Assembly: GCA_005797785.1 (NCBI GenBank)
Contig: SYKL01000055.1
Span: 1-41,724 of the forward strand
Direction: 5' to 3'
DNA length: 41,724 bases
Source of the DNA: Pseudomonadota bacterium
Lineage (GTDB): Bacteria; Myxococcota_A; UBA796; GCA-2862545
Shown here: piece by piece, positions 1-7,046 of the stretch
How the letters are laid out: every line of letters starts with the position of its first letter
How positions within the stretch are numbered: the first letter of the stretch is position 1
Position numbers and translations under genes: made by a program
The notes under the pieces: generated by a model
Told to the model about the DNA's origin: nothing
Database searches by the model: none
What the model saw: the letters and a program-made list of their open reading frames with translations, nothing else

Positions 1-40
1 GCATGCTCTCGCTCCGTCGTCTTGACCTCGCCTCCGCCGC

Positions 41-529
41 GTGACGCCCTGGACGCCCTGGACGCCCTGGATGAAGGCGGCGGAGATCACCGACGCCGTT
101 GTCGAAGCCATCCACTCCGGCAAATACGACCACATCCGATTGAACCTTCCCAACGGCGATATGGTCGGCCATACCGGTGATCTGGAGGCCACCCGGATTG
201 CGGTGGAGGCCGTCGATCTCCAGGTGGGACGCATGGAAAAGGCCGTTCGCGAATCGGGGGGCATCCTCCTCATCACCGCGGATCATGGAAACGCCGACGA
301 AATGTGGGCGTGGGAGAAGGGAAAGCTCACCCGCGAGCCAGATGGCCGTCCCCGCCCACGGACCGCGCACACCGTGCATCCCGTTCCGTTAATCATGGTC
401 GATCCCAAGGGATCACTCGGGTTCCGCAGCGATATCCAGAAGCCCGGCCTCTCGGCGATCGGAACCACCCTGCTTCAGCTGCTGGAAGTGCCGATTCCAT
501 ACAATTATACGGCCGGTTTGCTCAAGTGA
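41..529 (+). CDS. gpmI: 2,3-bisphosphoglycerate-independent phosphoglycerate mutase, C-terminal fragment
   Basis: The fragment is the C-terminal third of the Mn-dependent phosphoglycerate mutase that interconverts 3- and 2-phosphoglycerate in glycolysis. It contains the family signatures [10 protein letters not shown] and [13 protein letters not shown], whose Asp and His residues bind metal. The family is normally about 510 residues and only about 150 are here. Homology begins at the ATG at 71. Upstream the frame holds a three-copy 9-bp repeat (gacgccctg) that reads TPWTPWTPW, and then a stop codon (tga 23-25). None of the three frames over 1-70 gives the expected YDLQPEM-type sequence. The gene is therefore broken, rearranged, or misassembled at the window edge. 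It overlaps the ltaE start by 4 bases, as expected for an ancestral operon. The family call is firm; whether this is a working gene is doubtful. Confidence 0.8.
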   Translation: MTPWTPWTPWMKAAEITDAVVEAIHSGKYDHIRLNLPNGDMVGHTGDLEATRIAVEAVDLQVGRMEKAVRESGGILLITADHGNADEMWAWEKGKLTREPDGRPRPRTAHTVHPVPLIMVDPKGSLGFRSDIQKPGLSAIGTTLLQLLEVPIPYNYTAGLLK

Positions 530-1530
530 TCGACCTCCGCTCCGACACCGTCACCCGACCAACCGGCGCCATGCGAAAAGCCATGGCCGAAGCGGAGGTT
601 GGCGACGACGTCTTCGGTGATGACCCGACCGTCAACCGGTTGGAGGCGCTCTGCGCGGAGATCTCCGGCAAAGAAGCCGCATTGTTCGTTCCGTCCGGGA
701 CGATGGCCAATCAGATCGCCATCCGGCTGCACACCCGTCCCGGTGATGAAGTACTCATGGAAAGCGGCGCTCATCCCTTCAATCACGAAGCGGGCGGAGC
801 GGCCGTCATCAGCGGGGTTCAAATCCGGACGATCTTCGGCGCCCGCGGAATTCTCGATCCCGCGGAGGTACAGGCGGCGATCCGTCCTCCCAACGTTCAC
901 TTTGCGCCGCCGACCCTCCTGTGCGTCGAGGACACCAGCAACCGCGGGGGTGGCAGCGTTCATCCGGCCGATCGCCTGCAAGACCTCGCGGAACTCGCGC
1001 ATAAAAACGGTCTTTCTGCCCACCTCGATGGCGCCCGGGCATTCAACGCGGGGGTGGCGTCGGGCATCCCGCTTCACGAACGATACCGTTGTTACGATAC
1101 TATCAGCTTTTGCTTCAGCAAAGGATTGGGCGCCCCGGTTGGATCGGCCCTCTGCGGACCGCGCGATCTCATCGAAACTGGGCGTCGGGTGAGGAAGATG
1201 CTGGGTGGCGGTATGCGCCAAGCGGGGATATTGGCCGCCGGCGCCTTGCACGCGCTCACCCACCACATCGACCGTCTCGACGAAGATCACCAACTCGCCA
1301 AGAGTATCGCCGAAGGTCTGCTTTCGCTTGGATACTGTGTCGAGACGCCAGAGACCAACATGGTCTACGTTCCGATCCTCAACGCTCCTCAAGCTGCGAT
1401 CGAGCTCGCCAACTCAGGCGTCGCATGCATCGCCGTTGCGCCGGATCGCCTGCGGTTGGTCACCCACCTCGACGTCCGGCGCTCGGATCTTCCCACAATT
1501 CTCACGGCTTTTTCCCGGCTTCCTCGTTAG
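526..1530 (+). CDS. ltaE: Low-specificity L-threonine aldolase
   Basis: This is a PLP-dependent fold-type I enzyme that cleaves L-threonine or L-allo-threonine to glycine and acetaldehyde in the cytoplasm. The N-terminus [12 protein letters not shown] and the following [12 protein letters not shown] are hallmark threonine aldolase segments. [12 protein letters not shown] and the Asp in [10 protein letters not shown] contribute to the PLP site. The Lys in [13 protein letters not shown] is the Schiff-base lysine. The length, 334 residues, is normal. The ORF track extends upstream to 304, but homology starts at the GTG at 526, which overlaps the gpmI stop as GTGA and implies coupled translation. 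The 3' end shares four bases with the stop of the convergent AgmX-type gene. Confidence 0.93.
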   Translation: MIDLRSDTVTRPTGAMRKAMAEAEVGDDVFGDDPTVNRLEALCAEISGKEAALFVPSGTMANQIAIRLHTRPGDEVLMESGAHPFNHEAGGAAVISGVQIRTIFGARGILDPAEVQAAIRPPNVHFAPPTLLCVEDTSNRGGGSVHPADRLQDLAELAHKNGLSAHLDGARAFNAGVASGIPLHERYRCYDTISFCFSKGLGAPVGSALCGPRDLIETGRRVRKMLGGGMRQAGILAAGALHALTHHIDRLDEDHQLAKSIAEGLLSLGYCVETPETNMVYVPILNAPQAAIELANSGVACIAVAPDRLRLVTHLDVRRSDLPTILTAFSRLPR

Positions 1531-2873
1531 CCGGCGGTGAACATGAAAGGGTAGGATACAAACACAGAGCCATTACCTTTCGGCTTTGGGAACTCCATTT
1601 TCATGAATGTCCGCAAAATGCAGTCTTCCACGGCCAGGTTGTTCATCGAGGTTGCCTTGACGTTGGCCGAGGACACCGACCCATCGCCCGCGATAGTAAA
1701 CTTCATTACTATTTTCCCGGCCAGGCTCGGATCCTTTGTAAGCTCCCGCTGGTAACAATATCGGATTCGGCTCATGTGTCGCTTGATCACCTCGTCGATC
1801 ACCGAGCGGTCCATGTTGCCGATCAGGATCGGTTCACCTGACGGTTTCGCAAGTCCGCCGCTCTCTTTCTTCCCCCACTCGCCACCGCTGCTCGCGGCGC
1901 ACGCTTGGCCCGGCGCGCAGCCCACCCCGGTTACATCGCCGCCAAACTTCTCAGCTGCACCCGGTCCACCAAAACCAGGCCCACGATTGCCTTTTCCGAG
2001 CCCACCTTCGCCGGGCTTTCCGCTACGGTTTCCGATCAAGCCTGGGATTCCGCCGGCCAATTCGCCCGGCAGGCCCGAATCCCCCAAGTGCGCGAACGCC
2101 TCATCCTGAAATGCTGCGTTCAAACCTGCATCATCTACGGTGGCTCGGTCTTGTTCCCGCTTGCTCAGCGTGTTTCCACGCGCTGCCCGCTCCGTTTTCT
2201 TGGGTCCGGCGGCGCCTTCCGGGCCTTTCGCCTTCGCTTTCGGCGCTGGCTTCGCCGCCTCCGGTTCCGGCCGATGCATCATCAATTCCACGTAGTGGTC
2301 ATCGTCCGGAGAGGCCTCTGTGCGCGCTTCGTAAGGCAAGGCGTACCCAGCGCCGGCGATCACCCCGCCAAGCATCAGGAAGCCCGACAGGAGGGCCGCA
2401 AAGGGGTAGTCCACGACCAACTTCGGTGTCGCTTTTTTTCCGGCCGCGGCCCACCGAACCACAAACGCCATCCCGTGAAGTTCGATCGCCACTTGAAGCT
2501 GCTCTACCATCGGAATTTCCAGTCCCGAGACCGATTTTCGGGCCATGCCTGAGGCCACCATGTCCTCGAATTCCAGCCGCTGGCTTCCCAATTCGGCAAA
2601 ACCCGCGCAGCCCGCAGGTACCAACAAGGTCGGAACCCCTGCATGTGGGGCGATCAACGTGTGTACTCCGCCGTTCGAGCCCACCTGAAAATCGCATCCC
2701 GAGGCGCCCACCGTCACCCTTTGTTCGGGTTTGAACGCCTTGGTGCTCAAAACGGCATCCCCCCAAATTTGGCAGATGTCCACGACTTTTGCAGCACCTG
2801 GGGCGGCCACAGGTTGCGACCGCCACAGCGATTCAGTGTTTGAAAGGGTGGAAAGCAGCTCGGCGTGGGACAT
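1527..2873 (-). CDS. AgmX/PglI C-terminal domain protein (TonB-like envelope protein)
   Basis: This is a 448-residue protein of a type typical of myxobacteria. The C-terminal 95 residues or so (about 350-446) carry the AgmX/PglI domain, recognisable from [20 protein letters not shown], then GKIVMKFTI and [16 protein letters not shown]. This domain resembles a TonB C-terminal domain and contains the conserved Cys pair (RYCYQ, VEDCILR). One hydrophobic helix lies near residues 157-177, after a roughly 150-residue N-terminal domain of beta character that may be FHA-like. An Ala/Lys- and then Gly/Pro-rich linker (about 200-340) could span the periplasm. In Myxococcus, AgmX and PglI are linked to gliding motility; that role here is inference. 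The ATG has a GGAGG 6 bases upstream. No ExbB/ExbD partner is visible. Confidence 0.78.
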   Translation of the reverse strand: MSHAELLSTLSNTESLWRSQPVAAPGAAKVVDICQIWGDAVLSTKAFKPEQRVTVGASGCDFQVGSNGGVHTLIAPHAGVPTLLVPAGCAGFAELGSQRLEFEDMVASGMARKSVSGLEIPMVEQLQVAIELHGMAFVVRWAAAGKKATPKLVVDYPFAALLSGFLMLGGVIAGAGYALPYEARTEASPDDDHYVELMMHRPEPEAAKPAPKAKAKGPEGAAGPKKTERAARGNTLSKREQDRATVDDAGLNAAFQDEAFAHLGDSGLPGELAGGIPGLIGNRSGKPGEGGLGKGNRGPGFGGPGAAEKFGGDVTGVGCAPGQACAASSGGEWGKKESGGLAKPSGEPILIGNMDRSVIDEVIKRHMSRIRYCYQRELTKDPSLAGKIVMKFTIAGDGSVSSANVKATSMNNLAVEDCILRTFMKMEFPKPKGNGSVFVSYPFMFTAG

Positions 2874-2995
2874 GGTGGCCTCCGGTGTTGCGCGAACGTC
2901 GCCGCGCCTTTCTCCAGAGTCGCCTCTCCACAGTCGGTTCCAAGATTCCGGTCAAACGCCTGTCAAGACAAATTGTGACGAAAAACAGACACGGC

Positions 2996-3025
2996 GAAAA
3001 AAAGCCGCCGGCAAAGGCCGGCGGG
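2996..3025 (-). terminator. Intrinsic terminator after the VWA lipoprotein gene
   Basis: Read on the minus strand, an 8-bp GC stem (CCGCCGGC / GCCGGCGG) with a 4-base loop is followed by CTTTTTTT. It lies about 40 bases past the stop of the VWA lipoprotein gene and ahead of the AgmX-type gene, so it should separate their transcripts. Confidence 0.85.
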
Positions 3026-3065
3026 AAAGGAGACGCTGAATTTCGTTGGAGCTTGAACGCCGATC

Positions 3066-4604
3066 TCAGTCGCAGGGAACCACAACCCCGTAGTTCACCA
3101 CGACCGAGCTGCCCGATAACTCCAAGTCGAACTGAATTTCGTTGGTGCCGGCGTCGTAGTGCCAACCGGTCAACCATTGGGTGCCGTCCACACGGACCTC
3201 GATCGAGGCGGGGTCGGGAGTTTCCGAAAGTGGGAAATCGTACAACCCTTCCAAGGAAGCGGTCGCCAATTCCTCGGCGCTGTCTGACCAGTCGTCGACA
3301 AGCGACAACAGCGAGCCACCGGTCGCTTCCACGGCATCCCAGTACCGATACGGCGATTGGTCGGGATAGGGAGGGCCGAGCAGGGTCACTGCGGAGAGCT
3401 TCACCAGCGCAGGATCCGACTTGTAAGACTGCAATTGGCTGACCCAGTAGGAAACCGTACTGGACGATTGCTCGGCTTCATCCGATACGAAAACAATGTG
3501 CAGAAGCGCCTCTTCACGCAGGAAGCCCGCATTGCAGCCGTTGTTTCCGGTCTTCGAAAGCGCCGTATTGGTGAGGGTAAACAGCTTCTCCGTGTTGAGC
3601 TGCGCGTCATCCCCCAATGCGACCGCCGCCTGGAATTTCGACGCATAGTTCACGGTAGTGTACTTCAAAACTCCGCTGTTGAAACAGCCCGTATCCAGCG
3701 TTGCAACCCCGATTCTCCAGTCCGTGGTGTAGGCGTTGATCGCGGAAATGAAGGTCGCAAAGTTATTCCCGAGGCTCACCGCATCATCGTCCATCGAACA
3801 CGATTGATCGACCGCAAAGATCAGGTCGACGGGAGGATTGACGGGCACTTCGAAAACGTCTTCGACTTCATCGACATAGCGGCCTTCCGCCGTTTGAACC
3901 GCGACCGTTTCGCCGTCGGGATCATTGCTGACCACTTGAATTTCGCCCTCAAAGTCGCCTTCGGCGGAAGGGAGGAACTCTACCACGACCTGAGATTCGT
4001 CACCTGGAGCCAACACAAGTGGTAAAGTCAGTTGACTATCCAAAGAAAGGGCACCGTTCGCCACATAATCGATGCTGTCGATCACCAAATCTTCTTGGCC
4101 GACATTGGTCAGCGTAAACTCTTGGGTGTCGGGGCAATCGATGAACTTCACACCAAAATCATAGACCGCGGGCGTAATTTCCAGATCGGGGGCAGCGCCG
4201 TACCCGACCAAATCCACCGGCACCGAACCCTCGTCCGGATCATTGCTCAACACCCACGCTTCACCCAAGTGTTCGTCCCCGCCCTGAGGCTCAAACGCGA
4301 CGTCCACAGTCACCAATTCACCAGCAGGAAGCACTTGATCTTCCAAGTCTGTCAAAAGGGTGAAGGCGCCACCTTCGAGATTGAGCGACTCCAGAATCAA
4401 ATCGGTGGTGCCGACATTGGTCACCGTGAAGGACTGAACAGCCGCTTCATCCTCGCTGGACAGGGTTCCGAAGTTCAGCGTTGAGGGGTTGACCTCGATG
4501 TCCGCATCGACATCACCCGTCAAAAGGTTCTTGTGAAGCTCATTCTCCGTGCAGCCAGCGCTCCACATCAGCGCCGAAACCATCGCAAGACCATAGGCTC
4601 GCAT
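3066..4604 (-). CDS. Lipoprotein with two ASH/choice-of-anchor D-type domains and a von Willebrand A domain
   Basis: This is an exported lipoprotein of 512 residues. A signal peptide ends in the lipobox SAGC (Cys at about residue 18). Two tandem immunoglobulin-like domains follow (about 36-130 and 140-235). They repeat the patterns 'LNFGTL...FTVTNVGTTDL' and 'YDFGVK...FTLTNVGQEDL', typical of ASPM-SPD2-Hydin/choice-of-anchor D modules. From about residue 255 there is a VWA domain with an intact MIDAS start, DQSCSM (DxSxS), suggesting metal-dependent ligand binding at the cell surface. The protein ends in a short beta-rich tail with a final Cys-Asp. It stands alone, with a sigma-54-type promoter upstream and an intrinsic terminator downstream. 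Its ligand is unknown. Similar VWA lipoproteins are common in Myxococcota. Confidence 0.82.
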   Translation of the reverse strand: MRAYGLAMVSALMWSAGCTENELHKNLLTGDVDADIEVNPSTLNFGTLSSEDEAAVQSFTVTNVGTTDLILESLNLEGGAFTLLTDLEDQVLPAGELVTVDVAFEPQGGDEHLGEAWVLSNDPDEGSVPVDLVGYGAAPDLEITPAVYDFGVKFIDCPDTQEFTLTNVGQEDLVIDSIDYVANGALSLDSQLTLPLVLAPGDESQVVVEFLPSAEGDFEGEIQVVSNDPDGETVAVQTAEGRYVDEVEDVFEVPVNPPVDLIFAVDQSCSMDDDAVSLGNNFATFISAINAYTTDWRIGVATLDTGCFNSGVLKYTTVNYASKFQAAVALGDDAQLNTEKLFTLTNTALSKTGNNGCNAGFLREEALLHIVFVSDEAEQSSSTVSYWVSQLQSYKSDPALVKLSAVTLLGPPYPDQSPYRYWDAVEATGGSLLSLVDDWSDSAEELATASLEGLYDFPLSETPDPASIEVRVDGTQWLTGWHYDAGTNEIQFDLELSGSSVVVNYGVVVPCD

Positions 4605-4630
4605 CCAACACCCCCAGACACCTGGGAGGT

Positions 4631-4647
4631 TTGCAACCGATGTGCCA
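4631..4647 (-). promoter_or_regulatory. Sigma-54 (-24/-12) promoter of the VWA lipoprotein gene
   Basis: On the minus strand the sequence TGGCACATCGGTTGCAA matches the sigma-54 consensus TGGCAC-N5-TTGCA, with GG and GC separated by exactly 10 bases. The predicted transcription start is near 4621, leaving a leader of about 17 bases before the ATG at 4604. The element lies in intergenic DNA. A sigma-54 promoter requires an enhancer-binding activator; none is encoded in the window. Confidence 0.75.
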
Positions 4648-4693
4648 GCGATGGCTACGATAGCTCGCGGATAATTTCCGGTTTTCGAGCCCG

Positions 4694-4746
4694 GGTGCGG
4701 CGTCCATGCCGCACCTCTCTGCCCATCTGGGGTGGATCCACCCCAG
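4694..4746. repeat. Two adjacent inverted repeats upstream of the sigma-54 promoter
   Basis: An 8-bp inverted repeat with a 6-base loop (GGTGCGGC / GCCGCACC, 4694-4715) lies next to a perfect 20-bp palindrome, CTGGGGTGGATCCACCCCAG (4727-4746). Their centres are about 83 and 115 bases upstream of the predicted sigma-54 start. That is a usual position for enhancer-binding protein sites. They could instead be stem-loops downstream of mdh, although neither has a T tract. Gap 4605-4860 otherwise holds nothing recognisable. Confidence 0.6.
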
Positions 4747-4860
4747 ATTCGGAACCGCGCTCATTATTATCAAGTGTCAATCAACGCCAGAATGTAAACC
4801 AACGTTGACGCTTTGATGGCGCCGCCTCCCCAAACCCGGGGTTGCAACGTTTCCCGCCGC

Positions 4861-5844
4861 TCAGGCGCCGAGAAGATCCGCCACCGCCGCCTGTTCGGCT
4901 TCCAACTCTTCAACGTTTTCCTTGATTTTCGCGCGGCCGAAGTCATCCACCTTCCAGTCGGTGATCACCTCGTGCTTTCCACCCGCGGTGGTGGTCACCG
5001 GGAAACTGTAGATCAAACCCTTGGGAACGCCGTACCAACCTTCGGAAGGGATCGCCATCGACACGACGCGGCCGTCGGAGCCCAGGAACCAATCGCGCAT
5101 GTGATCGACGGAGGCACCCGCGGCCGATGCGGCCGAAGAAGCGCCGCGCGCCTTGATGATCGCTTTGCCGCGCGTGGCGACCGTGTTCAAGAAGCCGCCG
5201 CGCAGCCAATCCGCCTCAAATTTCGAGGAAACGGGAGCGCCATCGATCGTCGCCCGGGTGACATCGGCGTACATCTTATCGGAATGGTTGCCCCAAACGG
5301 CCACATCGCGAACCTTCTCCACCGGAACTCCCGCGCGTGCCGCCAACTGGCCCAACGCGCGGTTGTGATCGAGACGGGTCATCGCCGAGAATTGCTGTGC
5401 GGGAATGTCGCGAGCACTCTTCTGGGCAATGAGACAGTTGGTATTGCAAGGATTGCCCACCACAATCACGCGAACATCGCGGGCAGCGACATCATTGAGC
5501 GCCTTGCCCTGGCCAACGAAAATCGGACCGTTGGCCCGGATCAAATCGCTACGGTCCATCTCTGCGGTACGAGGACGCGAGCCCACCAAGAAAGCCGCAT
5601 TCACGCCATCGAAGGCACGGCGAGGATCGTCGGAAGCGACGATTCCATGCAACAAACGGGGTGCCGAGTCTTCGAGTTCCATGACCACACCGGAGAGCTT
5701 CTCCATCGCGGGGGTGATCTCCAACAAGTGGAGGATGATCGGCTGATTGGGGCCAAAACAGTCGCCATTCACCAGCATCCACAACAGCGAGTAAGAGATG
5801 TTGCCGGCAGCACCGGTCACAGCGACGCGAAGGGGAGCGTTCAT
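4861..5844 (-). CDS. mdh: NAD-dependent malate dehydrogenase
   Basis: This TCA-cycle enzyme oxidises malate to oxaloacetate in the cytoplasm. The 327 residues match the 'cytosolic-type' MDH branch used by many bacteria. A Rossmann start VAVTGAAGNISYSLL is followed by an acidic stretch ending strand 2 (LHLLEI). GSRPR carries a substrate-binding Arg. Also present are GNPCNTNCLIA, TRLDHNRAL and WGNHSDKM, the last with the catalytic His. The ORF track runs upstream to 6024, but the conserved N-terminus begins at the ATG at 5844, which is preceded by GGAGG (ttggaggatccc). The gene is monocistronic by position, divergent from comF. Confidence is high for function. Confidence 0.94.
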   Translation of the reverse strand: MNAPLRVAVTGAAGNISYSLLWMLVNGDCFGPNQPIILHLLEITPAMEKLSGVVMELEDSAPRLLHGIVASDDPRRAFDGVNAAFLVGSRPRTAEMDRSDLIRANGPIFVGQGKALNDVAARDVRVIVVGNPCNTNCLIAQKSARDIPAQQFSAMTRLDHNRALGQLAARAGVPVEKVRDVAVWGNHSDKMYADVTRATIDGAPVSSKFEADWLRGGFLNTVATRGKAIIKARGASSAASAAGASVDHMRDWFLGSDGRVVSMAIPSEGWYGVPKGLIYSFPVTTTAGGKHEVITDWKVDDFGRAKIKENVEELEAEQAAVADLLGA

Positions 5845-5965
5845 TGGGATCCTCCAAGATTGGCCCAAGGCGTAACCGGGGGTACTTCGGATCGCGATCG
5901 ACCATGGGCCCCAAATTTCACTCCCCACGGTTCCGCCGACGGAGCAAGTGCACAGGGGAGGAAGC

Positions 5966-6598
5966 ATGTGGGATCTCATCTGGCCTGGCGAATGTAGAGT
6001 GTGCGAGGCGCCGGTAGCCGGCATTCTTTGCCACGAGTGCGGTCCACTCGGGATTTACCGCATAAACCGTCGCATCACCGGAATTGAAACTGCGATCACC
6101 TCCGCCCCCTATTCGGCACCGGTCGGAAACGCAGTGAAACTCGCCAAGTACAGCCGCAATCGGCCGCTCGCTGCGGTTCTCGCGAAGCGTTTTGCCGACC
6201 AGGTGAGTCCCATCCTTCAAAACGCACCCTTCAACGCCATTGTGCCGGTGCCATCCCACTGGCGCAAACGCTGGCACCGGGGATTTGAGATTTCGGCGTT
6301 ACTCGCGATCGAACTCGCTTCGGTCGCCCGCCGCCCCGTCGTGCACGGACTGAAATCCACAGGTGCCTCAAACCAAGCCGGAATCGCCGGCCATCAGCGA
6401 CATACGACAGCTATGTCGCGGTTTCGTTCGCGCTGCATTTGGCGAGGCGGCGCCGTGTTGTTGGTCGATGACGTGTTGACCACCGGCTCCACAGCGGAGG
6501 CGTGTGCACAAGAACTGCTCGGTTCTGGCGTATCTCGGGTGTTTCTAGCCACGTTGTGCGCCGCGAGACCATCCGAGACATCCGTCCAAATTCTGTGA
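5966..6598 (+). CDS. comF: ComF-family phosphoribosyltransferase-like protein
   Basis: This 210-residue protein has the architecture of ComF/GntX. An N-terminal zinc-ribbon-like pair (CRVCEAP ... CHECG) is followed by a PRTase fold. The segment VPVPSHWRKRWHRGFE is the family hallmark, and VLLVDDVLTTGSTAEAC is the PRPP-binding loop. ComF proteins assist DNA uptake in naturally competent bacteria; many non-competent species also carry one with an uncertain role. The ATG at 5966 was chosen over the ORF-track start at 5948 because GGGGAGGA lies 5 to 10 bases upstream. No other competence gene is visible nearby. Confidence 0.87.
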   Translation: MWDLIWPGECRVCEAPVAGILCHECGPLGIYRINRRITGIETAITSAPYSAPVGNAVKLAKYSRNRPLAAVLAKRFADQVSPILQNAPFNAIVPVPSHWRKRWHRGFEISALLAIELASVARRPVVHGLKSTGASNQAGIAGHQRHTTAMSRFRSRCIWRGGAVLLVDDVLTTGSTAEACAQELLGSGVSRVFLATLCAARPSETSVQIL

Positions 6599-6671
6599 CA
6601 ATGTCCGACAAATGAATCGGCGTTTGGTGCGTATGTTGAACGCATGAACGGAACAACCGTTGCACTGCGCT

Positions 6672-6687
6672 TGGCACGGCAGTTGCT
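6672..6687 (+). promoter_or_regulatory. Sigma-54 (-24/-12) promoter of the 60-residue protein gene
   Basis: TGGCACGGCAGTTGCT matches the consensus TGGCACG-N4-TTGCW at every conserved position, with GG and GC 10 bases apart. The predicted start is near 6698, and a GGAGG at about 6706-6710 precedes the ATG at 6715. Short inverted repeats upstream (for example AACGG-aacaa-CCGTT, about 6647-6661) are too weak and too close to call activator sites. Confidence 0.8.
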
Positions 6688-6714
6688 TCTCAACAGGCAA
6701 ACTTTGGAGGCCCC

Positions 6715-6897
6715 ATGAACGCTCGCACCAACACCACTCTCGGCGATCTGATCACCGCACTGTACGACGAATTCATGGCGATCTACCAGGACGAACAACT
6801 GGCGTCAGTGGCCGTCGCTGCCACCATCAACGACCTTTTGCTCGAGTCGAGCGAGGCCAGCCGGGGCGACCCCGCTGAAGCGGGCGCAGCCGCCTAA
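6715..6897 (+). CDS. Small acidic helical protein of unknown function under sigma-54 control
   Basis: This is a 60-residue ORF with a strong ribosome binding site (ttggaggcccc-ATG). It has no signal peptide or membrane helix. Residues 8-47 look like two amphipathic helices (LGDLITALYDEFMAIYQDEQ, then LASVAVAATINDLLLE), ending in an Ala/Gly/Glu-rich tail. The strongest evidence that it is real is its own transcription unit: a consensus sigma-54 promoter upstream and a long hairpin terminator downstream. I do not recognise the family. The helical, acidic character would suit a small adaptor or regulator, but that is inference. Confidence 0.72.
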   Translation: MNARTNTTLGDLITALYDEFMAIYQDEQLASVAVAATINDLLLESSEASRGDPAEAGAAA

Positions 6898-6940
6898 GGC
6901 CGCGCGTCCAAGATCTCCAAATAAACCTCAGCATGATTTT

Positions 6941-7001
6941 CAGCCCCCAACTTAGGTTCTGCAGCGCTCGTCGTAGAATCTAAGAAGGGGGCTGTTTTTA
7001 T
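6941..7001 (+). terminator. Long hairpin terminator after the small protein gene
   Basis: An outer stem CAGCCCCC / GGGGGCTG is extended inward by CTTAG / CTAAG and TTCT / AGAA, with a two-base AA internal loop. It forms a hairpin of about 54 bases followed immediately by TTTTTATT. It ends the sigma-54 unit just before the next gene. The unusual length leaves open a second role as a structured RNA. Confidence 0.85.
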
Positions 7002-7046
7002 TGGCGGATCGGGTTAAGATCGACTCCCCTCCTCTCCCTTCCGCAC

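Noticed and set aside
505-1392. 295-residue minus-strand ORF opposite ltaE
   Set aside because: It is the antisense shadow of threonine aldolase, with no family signature.
2937-2966. Sigma-70 promoter for the AgmX-type gene (TTGACA at 2966-2961, minus strand)
   Set aside because: The -35 is perfect, but the hexamer 17 bases on (TTGGAA) is a poor -10, so the element is not supported.
4813-5997. 394-residue plus-strand ORF opposite mdh
   Set aside because: It is the antisense shadow of a clear malate dehydrogenase gene with RBS and catalytic motifs.
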